64,000 bases of DNA from Volvariella volvacea V23 (Eukaryota > Basidiomycota > Agaricomycetes > Agaricales > Pluteaceae): the NCBI GenBank assembly GCA_000349905.1, contig KB722768.1, forward strand, positions 52,289 to 116,288. The letters are read 5' to 3'. Shown here piece by piece: positions 1 to 13,582 of this stretch. The notes under the pieces are model-generated. The model searched no databases. It was given only the letters and a program-made list of their open reading frames with translations, and was not told the DNA's origin. Within the stretch, counting starts at the first letter, position 1; every line of letters begins with the position of its first letter. The translations under genes were made by a program, and so were the position numbers.

Positions 1-850
1 AAAACCGTGACAATTGGTCAATTAGTTAAACACATGCTTCAGATGACTGATAGATCTGTTGGCAGTCATTTACATTATACAAATAGTTACATACAGTCTT
101 GTAGATTATATAAGGCCTGTACTTCTGAGTATCGCTCCTCAGATCAATCAATTTGTGCTCTTTCTTTGCTCTACTGCATTATCTGTGCACAAGCAACTGC
201 CCTAGTTGACTCTACTCCTGCTAAAAGTCATCACAGAGGTAAGTACTTGTAACATTTTCCAATATTTATTAAATCTCTCAAAAACTCACATATTAGCTAT
301 ATAATAGATTCTTTGATATATAAAAAGCATGCTCAACTATACTATATATTACAATGGGACCAAATTACAGGATTTGTACTACTACTCTGATTTTAACTCA
401 AATTTCTTTTTTAGTAAATTATTCTTTGTTCACTTATTTAGAATATTTAGCATGTTACTCATTTTTTTCATACACATATATAGGCTTGTATTTACAATAC
501 AAAATACACAGTTTTATCTACTATGAATCTGAGGTGTGATCTTGCCACCATTTGAGTCTTGGAGCCTTTTATTCCAGCCACTGCACTAAACACAAAAAAG
601 TTCTGTCTCTCACCTTTCAAGCTATTTTTAGAATTCAGGCTAAAGATAAGTGCCATGTCATTGTCTACAATGTAAACCTCCCATGTTCACTGTGGACAAC
701 AGCCTAACTTGCACCCTGATATGAAGATTATACACACCTAATCATGATTTTTTATTTAAGCCTTCCCAAGCTTGCCATGGTTACATATACTTACCGGAGA
801 TACAGCATATCAATATGTCTTAGATATAAGTGCGAACGTGTTAATATCAT
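1..850. other. AT-rich segment, possible transposon remnant
   Basis: This stretch is clearly richer in A and T than the GC-rich DNA that follows from about 1000. It has no convincing coding exon on either strand. Around 57-235 there is an LTR-like order: a TGTTGG start, a TATATAA box near 105-115 and a CA-rich end. I could not find target-site duplications, a primer-binding site or reverse-transcriptase motifs. A solo LTR or the edge of another mobile element is possible, and the window edge cuts the region. The composition shift is seen; the transposon origin is inference. Confidence 0.25.
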
Positions 851-3800
851 TGCACATAGTAACTTGCGCAGTAGGCCTATTAATAGGACATGAGCCAACC
901 TGAGTGGCCAATGTTATAGTCGATAGCTGACCGCTGACCCATACCTGACATATCTCGATGATTTGTAGTTTCCACGAGCAATAGGCTGCGATCCAGAGTA
1001 GGGCTGTGTAGATAAAAACAGAACGGTTACAACTAAAATAGAACGGAAAATGACCGACGTGAGGGATAACCCTCGCTATTCCACTACTCTGCTCAGCACC
1101 GACGATCGATCAAATACATGCCAGCTCCCGTTCAACACATCTATCAGATGAAATCACAAAAATATTTGCAAGTGTTCCCAGGGCGAATTGAAGCACGTTC
1201 ATTATCCACCTTGACAATGAGCGGAAATGCAAGCGGCTTACCCAACAACGGAGCAACTGACACCTCCAGTGAGGAACAATGGTGGGTCTCCCTCTCCCAT
1301 TGTAGACGACGATCCCGCGGTATACGCTTCCGGTAAATGAAAATTAGTGTTGAGTCGCCTTCTGCAGTATAAATGGCAATCAAGAATCGGAAGATTCTTG
1401 AACAAGAGTTCAACATTAATCCCGGTAAAGAAACATAGATCTGGGAGAGATTTATTTACCTTGAGCTCTGATCCTGTGTAGCGATGGTTATGTGCGCGTG
1501 TTGTCTACGCCTTCAATAGCTCAGGGTAGCCAAGAATACAAGATTTCTGCTAAATCTCCAATCTCTTTGTCTCCACCCATCTATTTGGAATGCCATCGGC
1601 ATTGCGCAATGTAATTTAGTCACAAGGAAGCTTACCCTATGTAGTGATACACCTACAATGTTCTCACTCACCTTGTTCTCACTCGTCTTGGTTCTGCCGA
1701 ACTCGAGCACGGCCATCCGCCTGCTGAATTCAAGTATCTTTCTCCTGTTTCGTGAAGCATTCTAAGACTTGCATTCCCAGTAACAAGATTCTGTTCGCTA
1801 CCGCTCTCAATACGCTCGAACCGACGCAACGACGAAGATTCCAGGAAGCTCTGCAATGGCGGCACATAATCACTTGAAGACCCAATGGTTCAAAGCAAGG
1901 TGTAGGCGATCACATGATCTCCCCACCTAGCTTGTTCAAATTCAATCCTGAAGTCCAAGAAAGCCTGGATCCACGCATTACGTACCTTCACAATTATCGC
2001 TCACAGCACTTCCGCCCAACCGGACAACCTGGGACCAGGGCAAGGAACCACCTGCTCTGTTCAGGTGTTTGCGGACAGGAACGAAAAAGGGTTCTCGGTT
2101 GGATAGGTGCACAAGCATACCACCGCCGATCCCGAACTTCTCGGAATGGGAACCTAAAATGAGTGTCGTTCGCTGTGCCTTGACCAATGGCGTCCACCGA
2201 GTCCCCAAAATTTTCCCTCAGAGCTCAGATGGGCCCACCGCAGTTTGAGTGCAGCACACACCCCTAGACGGCATTCATTTTCCAGCACCAGTCCGCAGCT
2301 CGGCGAGGTTGTCAAGACCCCAAAAGAACAAAGAAAGGAAGAAAGAAGGGCGGGGCGAAAGCGAATATGGAACGAGGGCGGGAAGGCACATCATCGCCAC
2401 ACTCACACTAACCGTAACGCGGCTGCGGTTCGGTGCGCCACTGGCATGCGACATGGCAACTCGAAGGCCATTCGAGTTCTAGATGTTCTCTGCAAATCCC
2501 ATTTTTGTATGGTCCAAAGGCAACCTCAATTCCTGCTCTCGTGGTCAAGTAGCAACCAGAGAGGCCGAAACCTGGAATTTCTCCATTCTAGGGGTGGTCT
2601 CCTCTGATCACTCTAGATTCCAGCCCACCCAATCACAACACGACATCCCATGGAACATTGACACCGACACTGCAACGCACTGCTGCGCTGGTTTCTACCT
2701 CGAACCTCATTCAAAGTTAAATATAGAACCCCTGGTCTAAGAATAACGCAGCGTCCACGTTCAAGTTCATCACTCGGTGGCAGTGCTCCCTGACAACATA
2801 CACCATTGTGGTGTGGCCAATCGCAAATCACGAACATCCACGCTCCGTGCTCACCGCTGAGAATTTCGTCCATGGCCAGTTGGGCCTGAGGCCTGAGATC
2901 CACGTTGGGCCGACCTCGTGCCTGGGCCTTCACATGCAGGCCCTTATCGAGCTTCAGCCACGTCTTCGCCTCCACCGTCCGCACCACTCGCCAGCTGGAA
3001 TGCACGACACAATTCCCTAACCAACGCTAGCACCGACCATGCCGACGCCGACCCTAAGTGGCCGTCACCACCCAGGTCCCCACACCCGCGCCGAACCTGA
3101 GGCCTGCTGAGGTTCAGACACGCACGCAATGACGGTATGCGCGCAGATGCTAAAAATAGCCCCCTCAGCCCACCCATCAGCCCATCACTCGTCTGCATAT
3201 CATATAAGTACACCCGGGGTGGGTACACCCACCAATTTGAACAAATGCAGCAACGATACGATCCCTCGACCCTTCCGGGATCACGCTGGCAGACCTAAAC
3301 CTAATATCCAGCCTTGATCCTTCGCGGCCACGGCCAACGGGACGGGATGAGTTGATAAATGCAACGACTCCGACGCGATGCGATGCGGTATGTGATGGCA
3401 TATGTAAGCAAGCCCAGTTCGCATGCCGCAAAGAGGTGATCCTCGCGGTTAGAACCGGCTGTATGACGCGATACCTGATGCGTGATCTGAACCGCCCGTC
3501 GGACGGCTGCTAGGCGCCTGTAAGGGTCGTACGTATGCAGTCGTGGTACTGCCAGTAGCAGTATGGTCGGATTCGGATTCGGACTCGGACCCGTGGCCAT
3601 GGCCGTTCCAGTCATCGACACCCCCCCGTTACAGAACGGTGCTGCGTCACCATTACCCACCCGTTCACGGCCGTTGTTGGCCGTGTACGTACGCCACGTA
3701 CACGCTTGCGCTATACTTGCATCCACGCGCAGAGATAAGTATAGAGGGGACTATTTTTAGCGTACTATATCTACGTTGAGAGAGGGACAAGGGAGAGAGA

Positions 3801-4524
3801 AAAATAGAATAAAGTAACAAGGTCGAAGTAAAGCCTAAAGGGAGTTCCATTAGATGTTCAATCTCCGTTTCTGTTTCGTCCTAGCCAACACACGCATCCC
3901 AACTCCGAAAAAAAATCGATTCCGAGTTCTCGCCACATACGCCATATGCATACATACACATATACGCATGTACACATACCTTCATCTCTGTATATACCTT
4001 CGTATTCATATATCTACACATATCGTGATCAGATCGGATTTGTATAAAAACAGAAAAAAAAAAGAGTCGAAAAAAGTCGAGGAAAAAAAAGAAACCGACG
4101 AGTGAGAAAGTGTCCACCAGAGATAGGCAAAGGAAAATGGCAAAGAAAAAAAAGGAGATCGGAAGAGTGAGGGTGAGTTTAGGGAATAAGTTTCAGTTGT
4201 TCACGGGAACCGAGGTAGAAGGACGAGCAGAAGCAGAAGCAGGAGGGGGTGGATGCTACATGACGAATAGATGGTAGAGGTGGCAGTAGCGATGTCGATG
4301 TGTATGGATATAGCTAGCATAAGGCGGGCAGGTGTGAAACGACGAGTATATAATACGAGTACGAATTTCGGGTTTCGACAGACGGACGGACGGACGGATG
4401 GATGGATACAGTATGCGGGCTGCTGCCGGGGAACGTCGAGTTGGACGCGGGTGGGACGGGATAGGACAGAACGAACAGGACAGAACAGAACGAACAGAAG
4501 CAGACGGGACACGTTACCGCCACT
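851..4524. other. intergenic, no supported gene; 3' side of the MADS-box gene
   Basis: Open frames here are short and overlap on both strands without domain motifs or consistent splice signals. From about 3750 to 4500 the plus strand becomes purine-rich with simple repeats, such as GACG repeats near 4378-4400 and a GGACAGAACGAACA-like repeat near 4460-4500. The part next to 4525 probably holds the 3' untranslated region of the minus-strand MADS-box gene. No tRNA or rRNA was recognised. Confidence 0.5.
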
Positions 4525-6388
4525 CTAGCTCGCACTAACATCGCCAACCATGAGCTCCTTCCCGTCCATCACCCCGATCGTCATCGACCCCGGCGACCCC
4601 GACGACGCGCTGCCCACGCTCCCAGGACTCACCAGCCTCCCCGAGCCCGCTCCCGGTCCTGCGCCTATACCCGCTCCCACACCTGCCACTCCCACGCCTC
4701 CGATCCCAGGCCCCGACGTCCCGTTGAGATGCACACCGAGCGCACCGCCCACACTCGGCCCGGGACGCTTGCCGAGCGGGCTCGAGAGGAGCGTGGCGCC
4801 CGCGGAGGAAGTCGAGGGGGGCGGCTGGGGGCGGGACGACCCGGACCCGAACATGTCGCTGCGCTCCCACGACATGGGTTCTCTAGACGATGGCGGCGGT
4901 GGTGGCGGAGGGGCGGGGTGGTGTGGGCCGGTGTTGCCTGAAAGGATGTCGAGCCAGCTGTCCCCGCTCGACGAGGACGAGGGCGGCGGCGGCGGCGGTG
5001 GTGCACCTACACACGCGCGCAAATGTCAGTCGACTTGCATAGTCAATAAGACGAACACTCACCTGTTGCTGCCGGTGCAGACTGCGACGTGGGCCAGTCG
5101 AGGCCGACATAGCCCCCCGGCGGCTGGGCCGACTGCGAGCGCACGTCCGCGTCCAGAAACGCAAAGAGATCGTTCGCCCCGCTGTGGTGCGGCGAGGAGT
5201 GCGGGTGGTGGCCGCGCAGGGAGTGGTACATGCTCGGCTCGTACGGCCCCCTTGCTCCATACCCCGGCGCACCACCGAGCCCTCTCGCTGCCGCGTGGTG
5301 GCTGCTCCGCGGGGGCGACGAGGACATAAAGTCCGGCTGGAGGGGCAGGAACCCGGGAGGCGGCGGCGTCTGCGGCTGCGGCTGCTGCGAGGGGAAGAAG
5401 GACGGGTAGCGCGAGCCCGGGTTGGGCGCCGGGCGGCCGGGGTAGGTGGGCGACGTCTGCGGGTGGTACGAGTACGGGTGCGGGTTGACGTTGGGCAGGG
5501 CGGCGGGGCCGGGGAAGGCGTCGTCGGGCGAGGCGCGGGAGGGCATCAGGCGGGGCTTTTTGAGCGCTTGGTGGTGCTGGTGGTGGGCTGACGGGGCGGA
5601 GCGGAGCATGGCGCGGTCGTTGGAGAGGGGCAGGGAAGAGCTGAGGCCGATGCCGGGCAGCGGGGGCTGGGCTATGCTGAGGGAGGAGGAGTATTCGAGC
5701 TAGAGGGGGTGTTATGAGGGTCAGGACGGGAGGGGAGGGGACGCACGTCGGTGGAGATGGTGAGGCTGGCTGGCTTGAGCTTTCCGTCGCTCTTGCGCTT
5801 GGGGACGCGGGATATCTCCTGGTCATCGTCATCTGCATCGTCGTCATCGCCGTCTCCCACGTCGTCGAGTTTGTTCGGAGCATTGCCGGAAAAGTCGGCG
5901 GGGGTGCGGGTGTCCTTTTCGCCGTCGTACTGTGGGGGATGAGCAGCGCGGAGAGCGCAGAGGGAAGAGACGCACGCGGAGATGGCGCTGGACGACGTCG
6001 TTGACGTCGCCAGAGCAGTACTGGTAGAGCTTGAGGTGGTGACCTGGCCGTTCCTCTGGGATAAAAATAGAACAGGAGGTTTGTCATGGCGGAAAAACTG
6101 GACGGTGGGTGCGCACCGAAGATGATGACGGCGACCTCGACGGAGCAGAGGACGCCGAGCTCGTAGGCCTTCTTGAAGAGCCCGTTCTTGCGCTGGTGCG
6201 GGAGATAAGATTAAGTACCAAGAACGCCAAGAGGTTAATGAACAAAAATAGCGGATGGGCAGGAGGATACCTTTAAAAAGGTGACCGAGCGATTGCGTTC
6301 GTGCTAAGTATAATTGAATAAGCGGGAGAACGAGGGCGAGGGCGGTACGCACGGTGATGGGCGTGATCTCAATCTTTCGACGGCCCAT
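4525..6388 (-). CDS. RLM1: MEF2-type MADS-box transcription factor (Rlm1/Smp1-like)
   Basis: Seven exons on the minus strand: 6388-6353, 6303-6271, 6192-6117, 6055-5976, 5929-5747, 5699-5063 and 5006-4525. They total 1527 nt, or 508 aa. Residues 1 to about 60 form a MADS domain that opens MGRRKIEITPIT and continues HERNRSVTFLK and RKNGLFKKAYELGVLCSVEV, with the fungal IIFEERPGHHLKLYQYCS extension; a YDGEKDTRTP motif follows after intron 4. This is the MEF2 type, not the SRF/Mcm1 type. An acidic stretch and a basic PKRKSDGK segment follow, then a long Pro/Ser/Gly-rich tail that probably activates transcription. In yeast, Rlm1 is the target of the Slt2 cell-wall-integrity MAP kinase; the same role here is inference. 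The ATG is fixed by the MADS start. It is expected in the nucleus, binding A/T-rich CTA(A/T)4TAG-like sites. Confidence 0.93.
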
Positions 6389-9300
6389 GGTTGCTGGCGG
6401 AGGAGACACGGGAGGGGAAGGATGGAGGGTGGGGGGACTCTTCGCGCTTTGTAGTTGGCTGGCGGTGTGACCGTGCTGGGTTCGGCATTCATTCTGCACA
6501 AAACATGCCGACAAACACAACAATTCATCATATTCCATCTCCGACCTTTTCCCACCCCCCTTGCCGCTCGATCCCGTCCCTGCTCTCTGAGCACGCCTCG
6601 CTGCTCGCGGCACATGTGTTCTGCCGTGCCTGCAATCATCGCACCGATCCGCGGAGACTCTGCCAGATCGGCCACCAATCTGCCCGCCGACCGTCCGTGC
6701 CGAGGCTGCCGGCGCTGCCCGTGCACTCTCGCGAGCACATCCCATCCACAATCCCGACCCATCCTGTCTCTCTTCGGCCACGAAGAGCACCTCCACATCG
6801 CGGGGGCCCCTCAGCTTCCCACTTGTCCGGTCTGCCATCTGCCTCCGCCCACCCGCCAGTTCTCCAGATCGCCCATTCCCATCGCACACCTCCCACACCT
6901 TCAGCCTCCCGCAGCCATCGCTTCGCCGAATTCGCTGCAATCAAAGAAGCTGCCTCAGATCCTGCATCTCTATCAATCCGGCGACGACGTCACTTGACAC
7001 GTCCCAGGCGATCTGTCCGGCCCCGCCTTCTTTTTCCCAGCCCGTCGGTCTGACGCCCGCGTCCCGGTCCTCCAGTAATCCTTCTTTTGTGTTGCTGTAC
7101 AAGTACAGTAATGCCGCCTCGACAGCTAGACAAAGCCTGTTCACACTAGTACTCCATCCGAGTCTCCTTCAGGCGATAACAGTGGAGCTCGGAGCCGGCA
7201 GCACGTCCAGCCTGTGTCCAGTGCAGCGCGATAGCCTATCCAATTCACTCCCGCCCTGGCTTTTGAGAAAATTTCGCCGCGCTGCAGCTCACTAATCCCT
7301 CTCGAGCCAGTCCCACCCCTGGCCGCGACAAGTGCTGACATGCCACTGAGTGCACGAGTGCGAGTGCGTCCAGGTCTGAGGTTCGTGTCCTGTCTCACTT
7401 TCATATTCCTGCCTGATGACTGATGCCCTCTCGCATCACGCGTCTCGCTCATCATCCACCCTTAGCGGAGGGGCGCTGTGAGCAGACCCCTGCGTGACCT
7501 GGCCTGGTAAGCTCGCTTTGCTTCCGTGCCATGCCGAACAAAGCCGAAATATCCTCTCCTACTGCACTGCAACCCCATTCCAATTGGTTATCGTATTGAA
7601 TCGATCGGGCTGCATTTCACCCGCTGTTTCATCTGCTCGTTTGGGTCGAAATTGTGCCATTTCGGTCGGTCCCCCTTTTTGGTCTTTTTGTTTCCGCATT
7701 TGGGTGGGGATGCCTGTGGAGAGTGCTGAGTCTGCCCGCACATCCCTACTTACCGTCCGTAACATCCGTATCCGTACCCGTACCGTAGCCGCTGGCCGTT
7801 TCCGGAACCGTATCTGCGTCGTCGCGACTCGCCTCTAGCCGACATGGACATGACAATGCCAACGTCTAGCGTCTAGCGTCCCACCTTCCGTAGTTCTACC
7901 AGGTAATACACATACACGCAGAGTAACCTTTCAGAGGTACGAGAAGGGGAGGCACGCCAACACAAACGATGAGGCCACGGACTCGAGTGGGATTTCCCGT
8001 CTCGATATCTCCGCCGACCCTCGACTCGCGCCATCTGGTGCCTCCCTCCTCAAAGATTGTATTGGCAGCTATATTACCGCACCATTGCGTTCGACGAGGA
8101 CCCTCGGCACGATTTTTCTGATTCTTCACGGCACGACTTCCTACTTCTCTGCCTCTTCCACCTCCTGTGTCACTGTGTTTGTCAGCCTTGGTGCCTTCTC
8201 GTCAAGCCCAGGGACTGGCTGACACAACAAAGGGTGTGCGTCGTCAGCCCAAGTGAATGCTGCGGCTGACATACCCACACCCGCTTTTCTCCTCGGACTC
8301 GGACATGCGCCAGGTCTTGGACATCTTGGAGAGCAGAAAAGGAAGGAGGGGGGAAGAGAGAGATCTAATTGAGTTTCTTGGACTCGATTGCTTGCTTGAT
8401 CAGCCCAAGAAGAGATCCCGCCGAGTCCGCACTTGGACCCGTGGATTCGTTCGATCAGCTGTGGCCCTCTTTCTCTTTCCGAGAGAGAGGGAGATTGGTT
8501 CCGCTCGTGCCGCCTTTTCGGCTTCGAGCTCGGTGCTTGTTTCAGAAAGTCGTCCCACACCGATACCGACACTACCACTGACACCCATTGGCAGACTGTG
8601 CTCCCGTCTTGGTTTGCCTTTTTGTTCTGATTTTCTGCTTGTACCTGTCGACTTTCAGCCTCCCCTTCCCTTGGAGGACGACATTCAGAATGACACCCCC
8701 GTGGTGCTGGTGACGGCGATGACACACTCCAGGGAGCCTTGCATCCACCTCCACCGCCACTTCAGTGTTCTGTGTTTCATGCTGTGGGCCGTAGAAACCT
8801 CGGGTCCGGGTTGGGGGCCAAACGTCACTCCCAGCCTAGCCTTCGACGAAACGCTTCCCCTGCCCGCCCGCCGGTGTCCATGGCCACTCGTTCTTCCTCG
8901 GATATGACAACTACACCCTATGGAAAGAAGGTTTGGAGTTTCGTCATTTCCTTCACGATGTTGCTCACCCGTCTGCGCCCCTGCCCCTGCGCAACAGTGC
9001 AAAGTGCACGGTAAGCATTATCAAGCCCTGGTGGTGGTGGTACCCACCGCCAAGTCCACTGACAATTGAACATCGACACTAAAGGTGAGGGTTCAAGGTT
9101 TCGGAGTCCGAGTGGGACATGAACAGGGACGGGGACGGAGAGCTGGGACCGTGACCGGGACTATAGCCTCGACTTTGGCAGCCATGCAGCTCGCTAAAGT
9201 GGGGCGTCCCCCTGCACATTCAATTATCCAGCTGTCCAGCTGCCAATCGCCTACCACCCGTCTTTTGTCTGCCCCATTCTGAATCCGAGGCGGCCCCTCT

Positions 9301-12300
9301 CCTCTCTGCTGGGCGTCCTTTTGTTCTTGGCTTATTAGACTTTAGGTTCTTCGCGGCTTCGTTTAGTTGAACGTGCGTGTGGGGGCGGCCTTTTTTAGTG
9401 GGTGTCGTCGTCGTCGAGATCAGGCGTGCTTCGTGTGGCGTTTGTGGTGTGCCGACGTCGGTGTCGTGTCACGCTTTTGGTGGTGGCGACTCTGACGGCG
9501 GTGATAGGCCGTATGCTATGCGCTGTGAGTCGCCTTCAATTGTCTATCGCCGTTTGTTTTCTTGAATTTCTTGTGTAGTTGTACGCATGTGTACACAATA
9601 TTTAGTGCGTTTATCACAAAAGGCGTAAAATGAAGACCGCACGATGATTATCAACGCCCCATAACAAAAGGTATTCCTCCAAGACACTGCATAATCACAA
9701 TCGGAAGAACTAACCACCGCCGCCAGAAGTAGGTTGTACGCTACTGCCACTATGTTCTATACACCCCATCGATGAACATTCTGGGCTCACTATCCTGCGT
9801 CCGGCACTCTGAGCGCCCGGGGGATGACTCCATAGACGAGTCCGGCCGGCGTTCCAGGTTCCAGGTCTCCACTATGCCACGCGATGATCACCCAATCCCT
9901 CCACTCCAGACAGGGCTCTGTCTCACCGCGCAGCGCAGAAGAAGCAGGCTGCCTCTTCGGCCCGTGGCTGAGTGATTTCCCATGGGTGGCATCCTCCGGT
10001 TGGTATCGTATGTTGTGCTTGCTTTGCTTCTTTCTTATCACCCAACATCTTCCGAAAACGTGTCTCTGTCTCCACGCACCGGCTCCGGTCTGCGTCTTTC
10101 TCCGTACCGTTCCCCCTTTCCTTTCCTTTCCTTTCCTTTCCTTCCCTTCCATATCTTGTTTGTTACCGTAACTGGGCACTGTTGAAAGTTGGCTGTCATC
10201 TGTTGTTGATAGTTGAATCAATCGAGTTCACGCCCCAGATTCGTGGTCGCTAGTTCCGAGTCGGCCTCTTTGTCATGCGCTCATTCGATGGCAGGACGCC
10301 GACAAAGTCGACGAGTGATGTTCGCACATAATCGTGATGCAGTGGTGTATCGCTTTGGCTGCCTCTGAATCAGGCGCATTGTACTTTGGCCTTGTCGTCG
10401 TCGTCGTCATTCCGACTCCATATGTGCCATACCCAACGCCCGGGGACGCCCAACTCCAAAAGCCAGTCCGACTTGGCTTCCTATCTCATCGGCGAGAAGC
10501 CCGTCCAGGGACCGTAAGCCACCGAAATGAAAACAAAGTCCTTCTACAAAGTCGTGTGCGAAGCGCGTCGCATCACAGGTCGCCTCAAGGCACGATGTTC
10601 CATGGCCCATGGAACAGCTTCTCCTTTGTCTTTGTGCTCTTGATCATGACGCTCCCACGTCAAAGCGAGCCAATGTTCTCCCGAGAAAAAACATCCGCGT
10701 TCAGCTTGTCCTGTGCGCAGTTCAATGGTCTCGTGGTCGATTTTCGAGTCATTCCGTCCGTCCGTCCGTCTAGCCAACCATCATTCGTTCATTCATTCAT
10801 TCATTTGTTGATCGCGATTACGCTCGTGCTGGTCGTTGGCAGGTGGCAGTACGTGGTGTATGATATGAAATGATCGCTTTTCACAATTGATCAAGCGCAG
10901 ATCGCCTGCCGGCGCCCTTTTCTTTTTTGACGACTCGAACACAGCGTGCAGTGTACCCAGCGGTGAGAACCGTTGTGCAGGATTAGGAAAGTTGGAGGAG
11001 GAAGAGGCTTCCATTCTGTGCACCCGGTGTCGAGGATTTCTGGAAAGAGAGGTGATTCATGATGCGTGGTAGGTGGAGTGCGCCGTTGTTGAAGGACATC
11101 ATATGGATGGATTGTTATCATGGTTCCTGTGCAACGTCTTGGTGTAGAACAGCCATTGGACAGCATTCCATCTCATGTGATTCCTCTGGGGCCGGTCCAA
11201 GGCTATCGTGCGAGGGTTCCATGCGCGCTTATTCCAGGCCTCGTGTATTGTGTCCTCACTCGGCATCCATCCAAACCCAAGATCCGCACCACTGTGCGCT
11301 TCTCTCATTCAGTAGGCTACTCGTCCAAAAGCCGCTCGATTCAATTGCTCGACGCACACGCCCCTCGGTATTTTTCTCCCAACTGTCAAACCTTCTTTCC
11401 CTGACCTCTTTCTCCCATGCATGACAGATCGACTTTTGCGAACTCTGGTGCGCGTACTATTTTCGTATCGAAGCGTGGTACATTACCCATCAACTCAGTT
11501 AGAATACCCAAGGCTATCGTGTTCGTATGTTTTCATCAGCTAAGCTGTGGGATATTTTTTCTCGACGGGGGGTCAGGCACGGCGTCATGATAGCGGAGGA
11601 GTTAGAGCAGAGTGATTTTGAGCGCTTGTCCTTTCGTTACTTCCCGGAATTTACGATCACTTGCATCATCTTTGTGGCGCAGGAGGAACGGCCTAAACCA
11701 AGTTGAGTAACGATCACGTTCACGGTAGTAAGCCTAGTCCAGGGCTTTTTCTAGTGGTCTTCGGGTAACCAATGCTCACTACACTCCACAACGCGACGGG
11801 TCGGCTCTCCAGCTTCCTCAATCGAGTAGATCAAGCGTCAGTGTCGTCTTTTAATTTTTTGTGCCATGTGTGGTTGGTAGGATGGGCGCTTCGTCAGGTA
11901 CGTCCCTCTGCTATGGTGCTTCGCGTTTATTAACTAGGTACACATCAATCTCCGTGTTACTCCCGATTTTCACAGAGCCACATTGTCCAGGACAGCCCTC
12001 ATTGCGAACTTGATCACGCATCCACAGCGTGGTCCATTTCTGCCCACGCTCTGTTGACTTTTTGCCTCATGGTATCGACTCATATGATCAACCCAAACAC
12101 TGGTGCTTTGGACGTTGCTGCCAGTAGATTGATGGAATGCACTTTTGTGTTCTCCGTCCCCGCGGGGATGCTTCTCAGGGCCCAAGTTCTAATAATGGCT
12201 CAAGGGCTTCGCTGGGATTGTTCCTGTACTGTCTTAGACCTAGAACTTAATATCGCTTGACGTACGCGCATCTTCTATCAGAAGGTTTATGGCCTGATTT

Positions 12301-13582
12301 GCAGGGCAGCTCATGCTCAAAAAATTATAGATATCGTCTCAATGGCACCTTTACGTGTATTTTCGCAAGAGATAAGGTGCACGCCAATGAGATCCAATAA
12401 GTTTCGTATGGGTTCAGTTAATGGAAGGCACACTATGTGGTCAGGCCGTGCTTTGTCACGCTGCTCTGGTGCTTCCTGGGCCCGTATAAGCAAATGGTGC
12501 ACCATAACCATCAATAAGCAGATTTCCTTCAACGTGATGGCCTTTAATGACAGACCATATGCACCTATATTGGTTATATTACACTACCAGCCCGAGGAGT
12601 GCAAATCCAACGATCGGCGGTTTATTCTTTACCATGGGTTTAATTCTTCTCTCTCCGTGCTAATTCCAGCGACACGAATCACGAGTGCCGCCTCGGGTGC
12701 TTTGCGATCGAACATCGGTTTGAGAATGAAGCTGTGAGGATGAACCCTTTACGCAGGCTTAAGACTGGATAAAAGAAAGGTTTTCATTTGAAAGATTCAG
12801 ACGTATGTTATTAAGCCATTCCCCATTCACGTGGATGTTCGAGAGATGCTTACTGTTAAAACAGTTGGCTAGTGATAAATTTATCATTGGGCATTCGAAG
12901 TTCGCACATAATGCCGATATAGCCGTCTACACGGCAGTGTACCGAGATTGAATTCCAGGCTATGATATCTTACTAATCTTATGCCCTCTTTCTGTAATCA
13001 AAAAATCATCCCAGTGCGTTGGAGGTGTATCTATACAGAATCAAAAAACCTAGTAAAGGGAGAACCAGTTTAATAATTACTACCTGCATTTCTGAAGGCT
13101 TTGTCAAATGAACTGACAACGCAAAGTAGTCATCGCATTTGTGCTCGCAGGAGCACCACGAGAGCTAGAGCAACACAGCACGACACAGCATCACAGCGGT
13201 CGCACCACACAAACGCAAATTCTCTTGGCTTGTGATCTTCATCGGGTGAGTCGTTCCACTGATTTGTAGGAGACATTTCTCATCGAATCTATCTAGTTTC
13301 ACCTAGTGGCTGCAGCTGTACAGTTTCCGCTCTTCATTGACGCATGTAAGACTCTGGGCTCATCGATAGAGTACCCGTCCTTCGCCAAGACTTGAGTGCC
13401 AAGTGGCTTATTTAGCCACAAGAAATAGGCGTGGCTAAATGTATCGCAAATGACGTCAGATTTGGCTGCCGGCGGCGAGGCTGCGGTGGCTGGGCAATTT
13501 GCTTTGGCATCGCCACCAGCGCTTTTTGTACACCACATCCATCAGCTTCCTCGCCCGCTTCTCTCCCCACTCAAACTCTGAC
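6389..13582. other. long gene-free region upstream of the MADS-box gene
   Basis: About 7.2 kb lies between the divergently oriented MADS-box gene (minus) and the small membrane-protein gene (plus). Frames up to about 220 codons exist, but they overlap on opposite strands, are low in complexity and carry no motif I recognise. The part next to 6389 should hold the promoter and 5' leader of the MADS gene. Simple repeats are present: CCTTT repeats at about 10115-10147, a CCGTC repeat near 10757-10771 and a CATT repeat near 10785-10805. Non-coding transcripts cannot be judged from sequence alone. Confidence 0.5.

Noticed and set aside
4550..5329. 259-codon Gly/Pro-rich frame on the plus strand
   Set aside because: It is antisense to the Pro/Gly-rich tail of the MADS-box gene and crosses an intron. 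Low-complexity coding DNA leaves antisense frames open.
5059..6087. 342-codon Ala/Pro/Arg-rich frame on the minus strand
   Set aside because: It lies in another frame of the GC-rich MADS-box gene exons and reads through four of its introns. It is a shadow of that gene.
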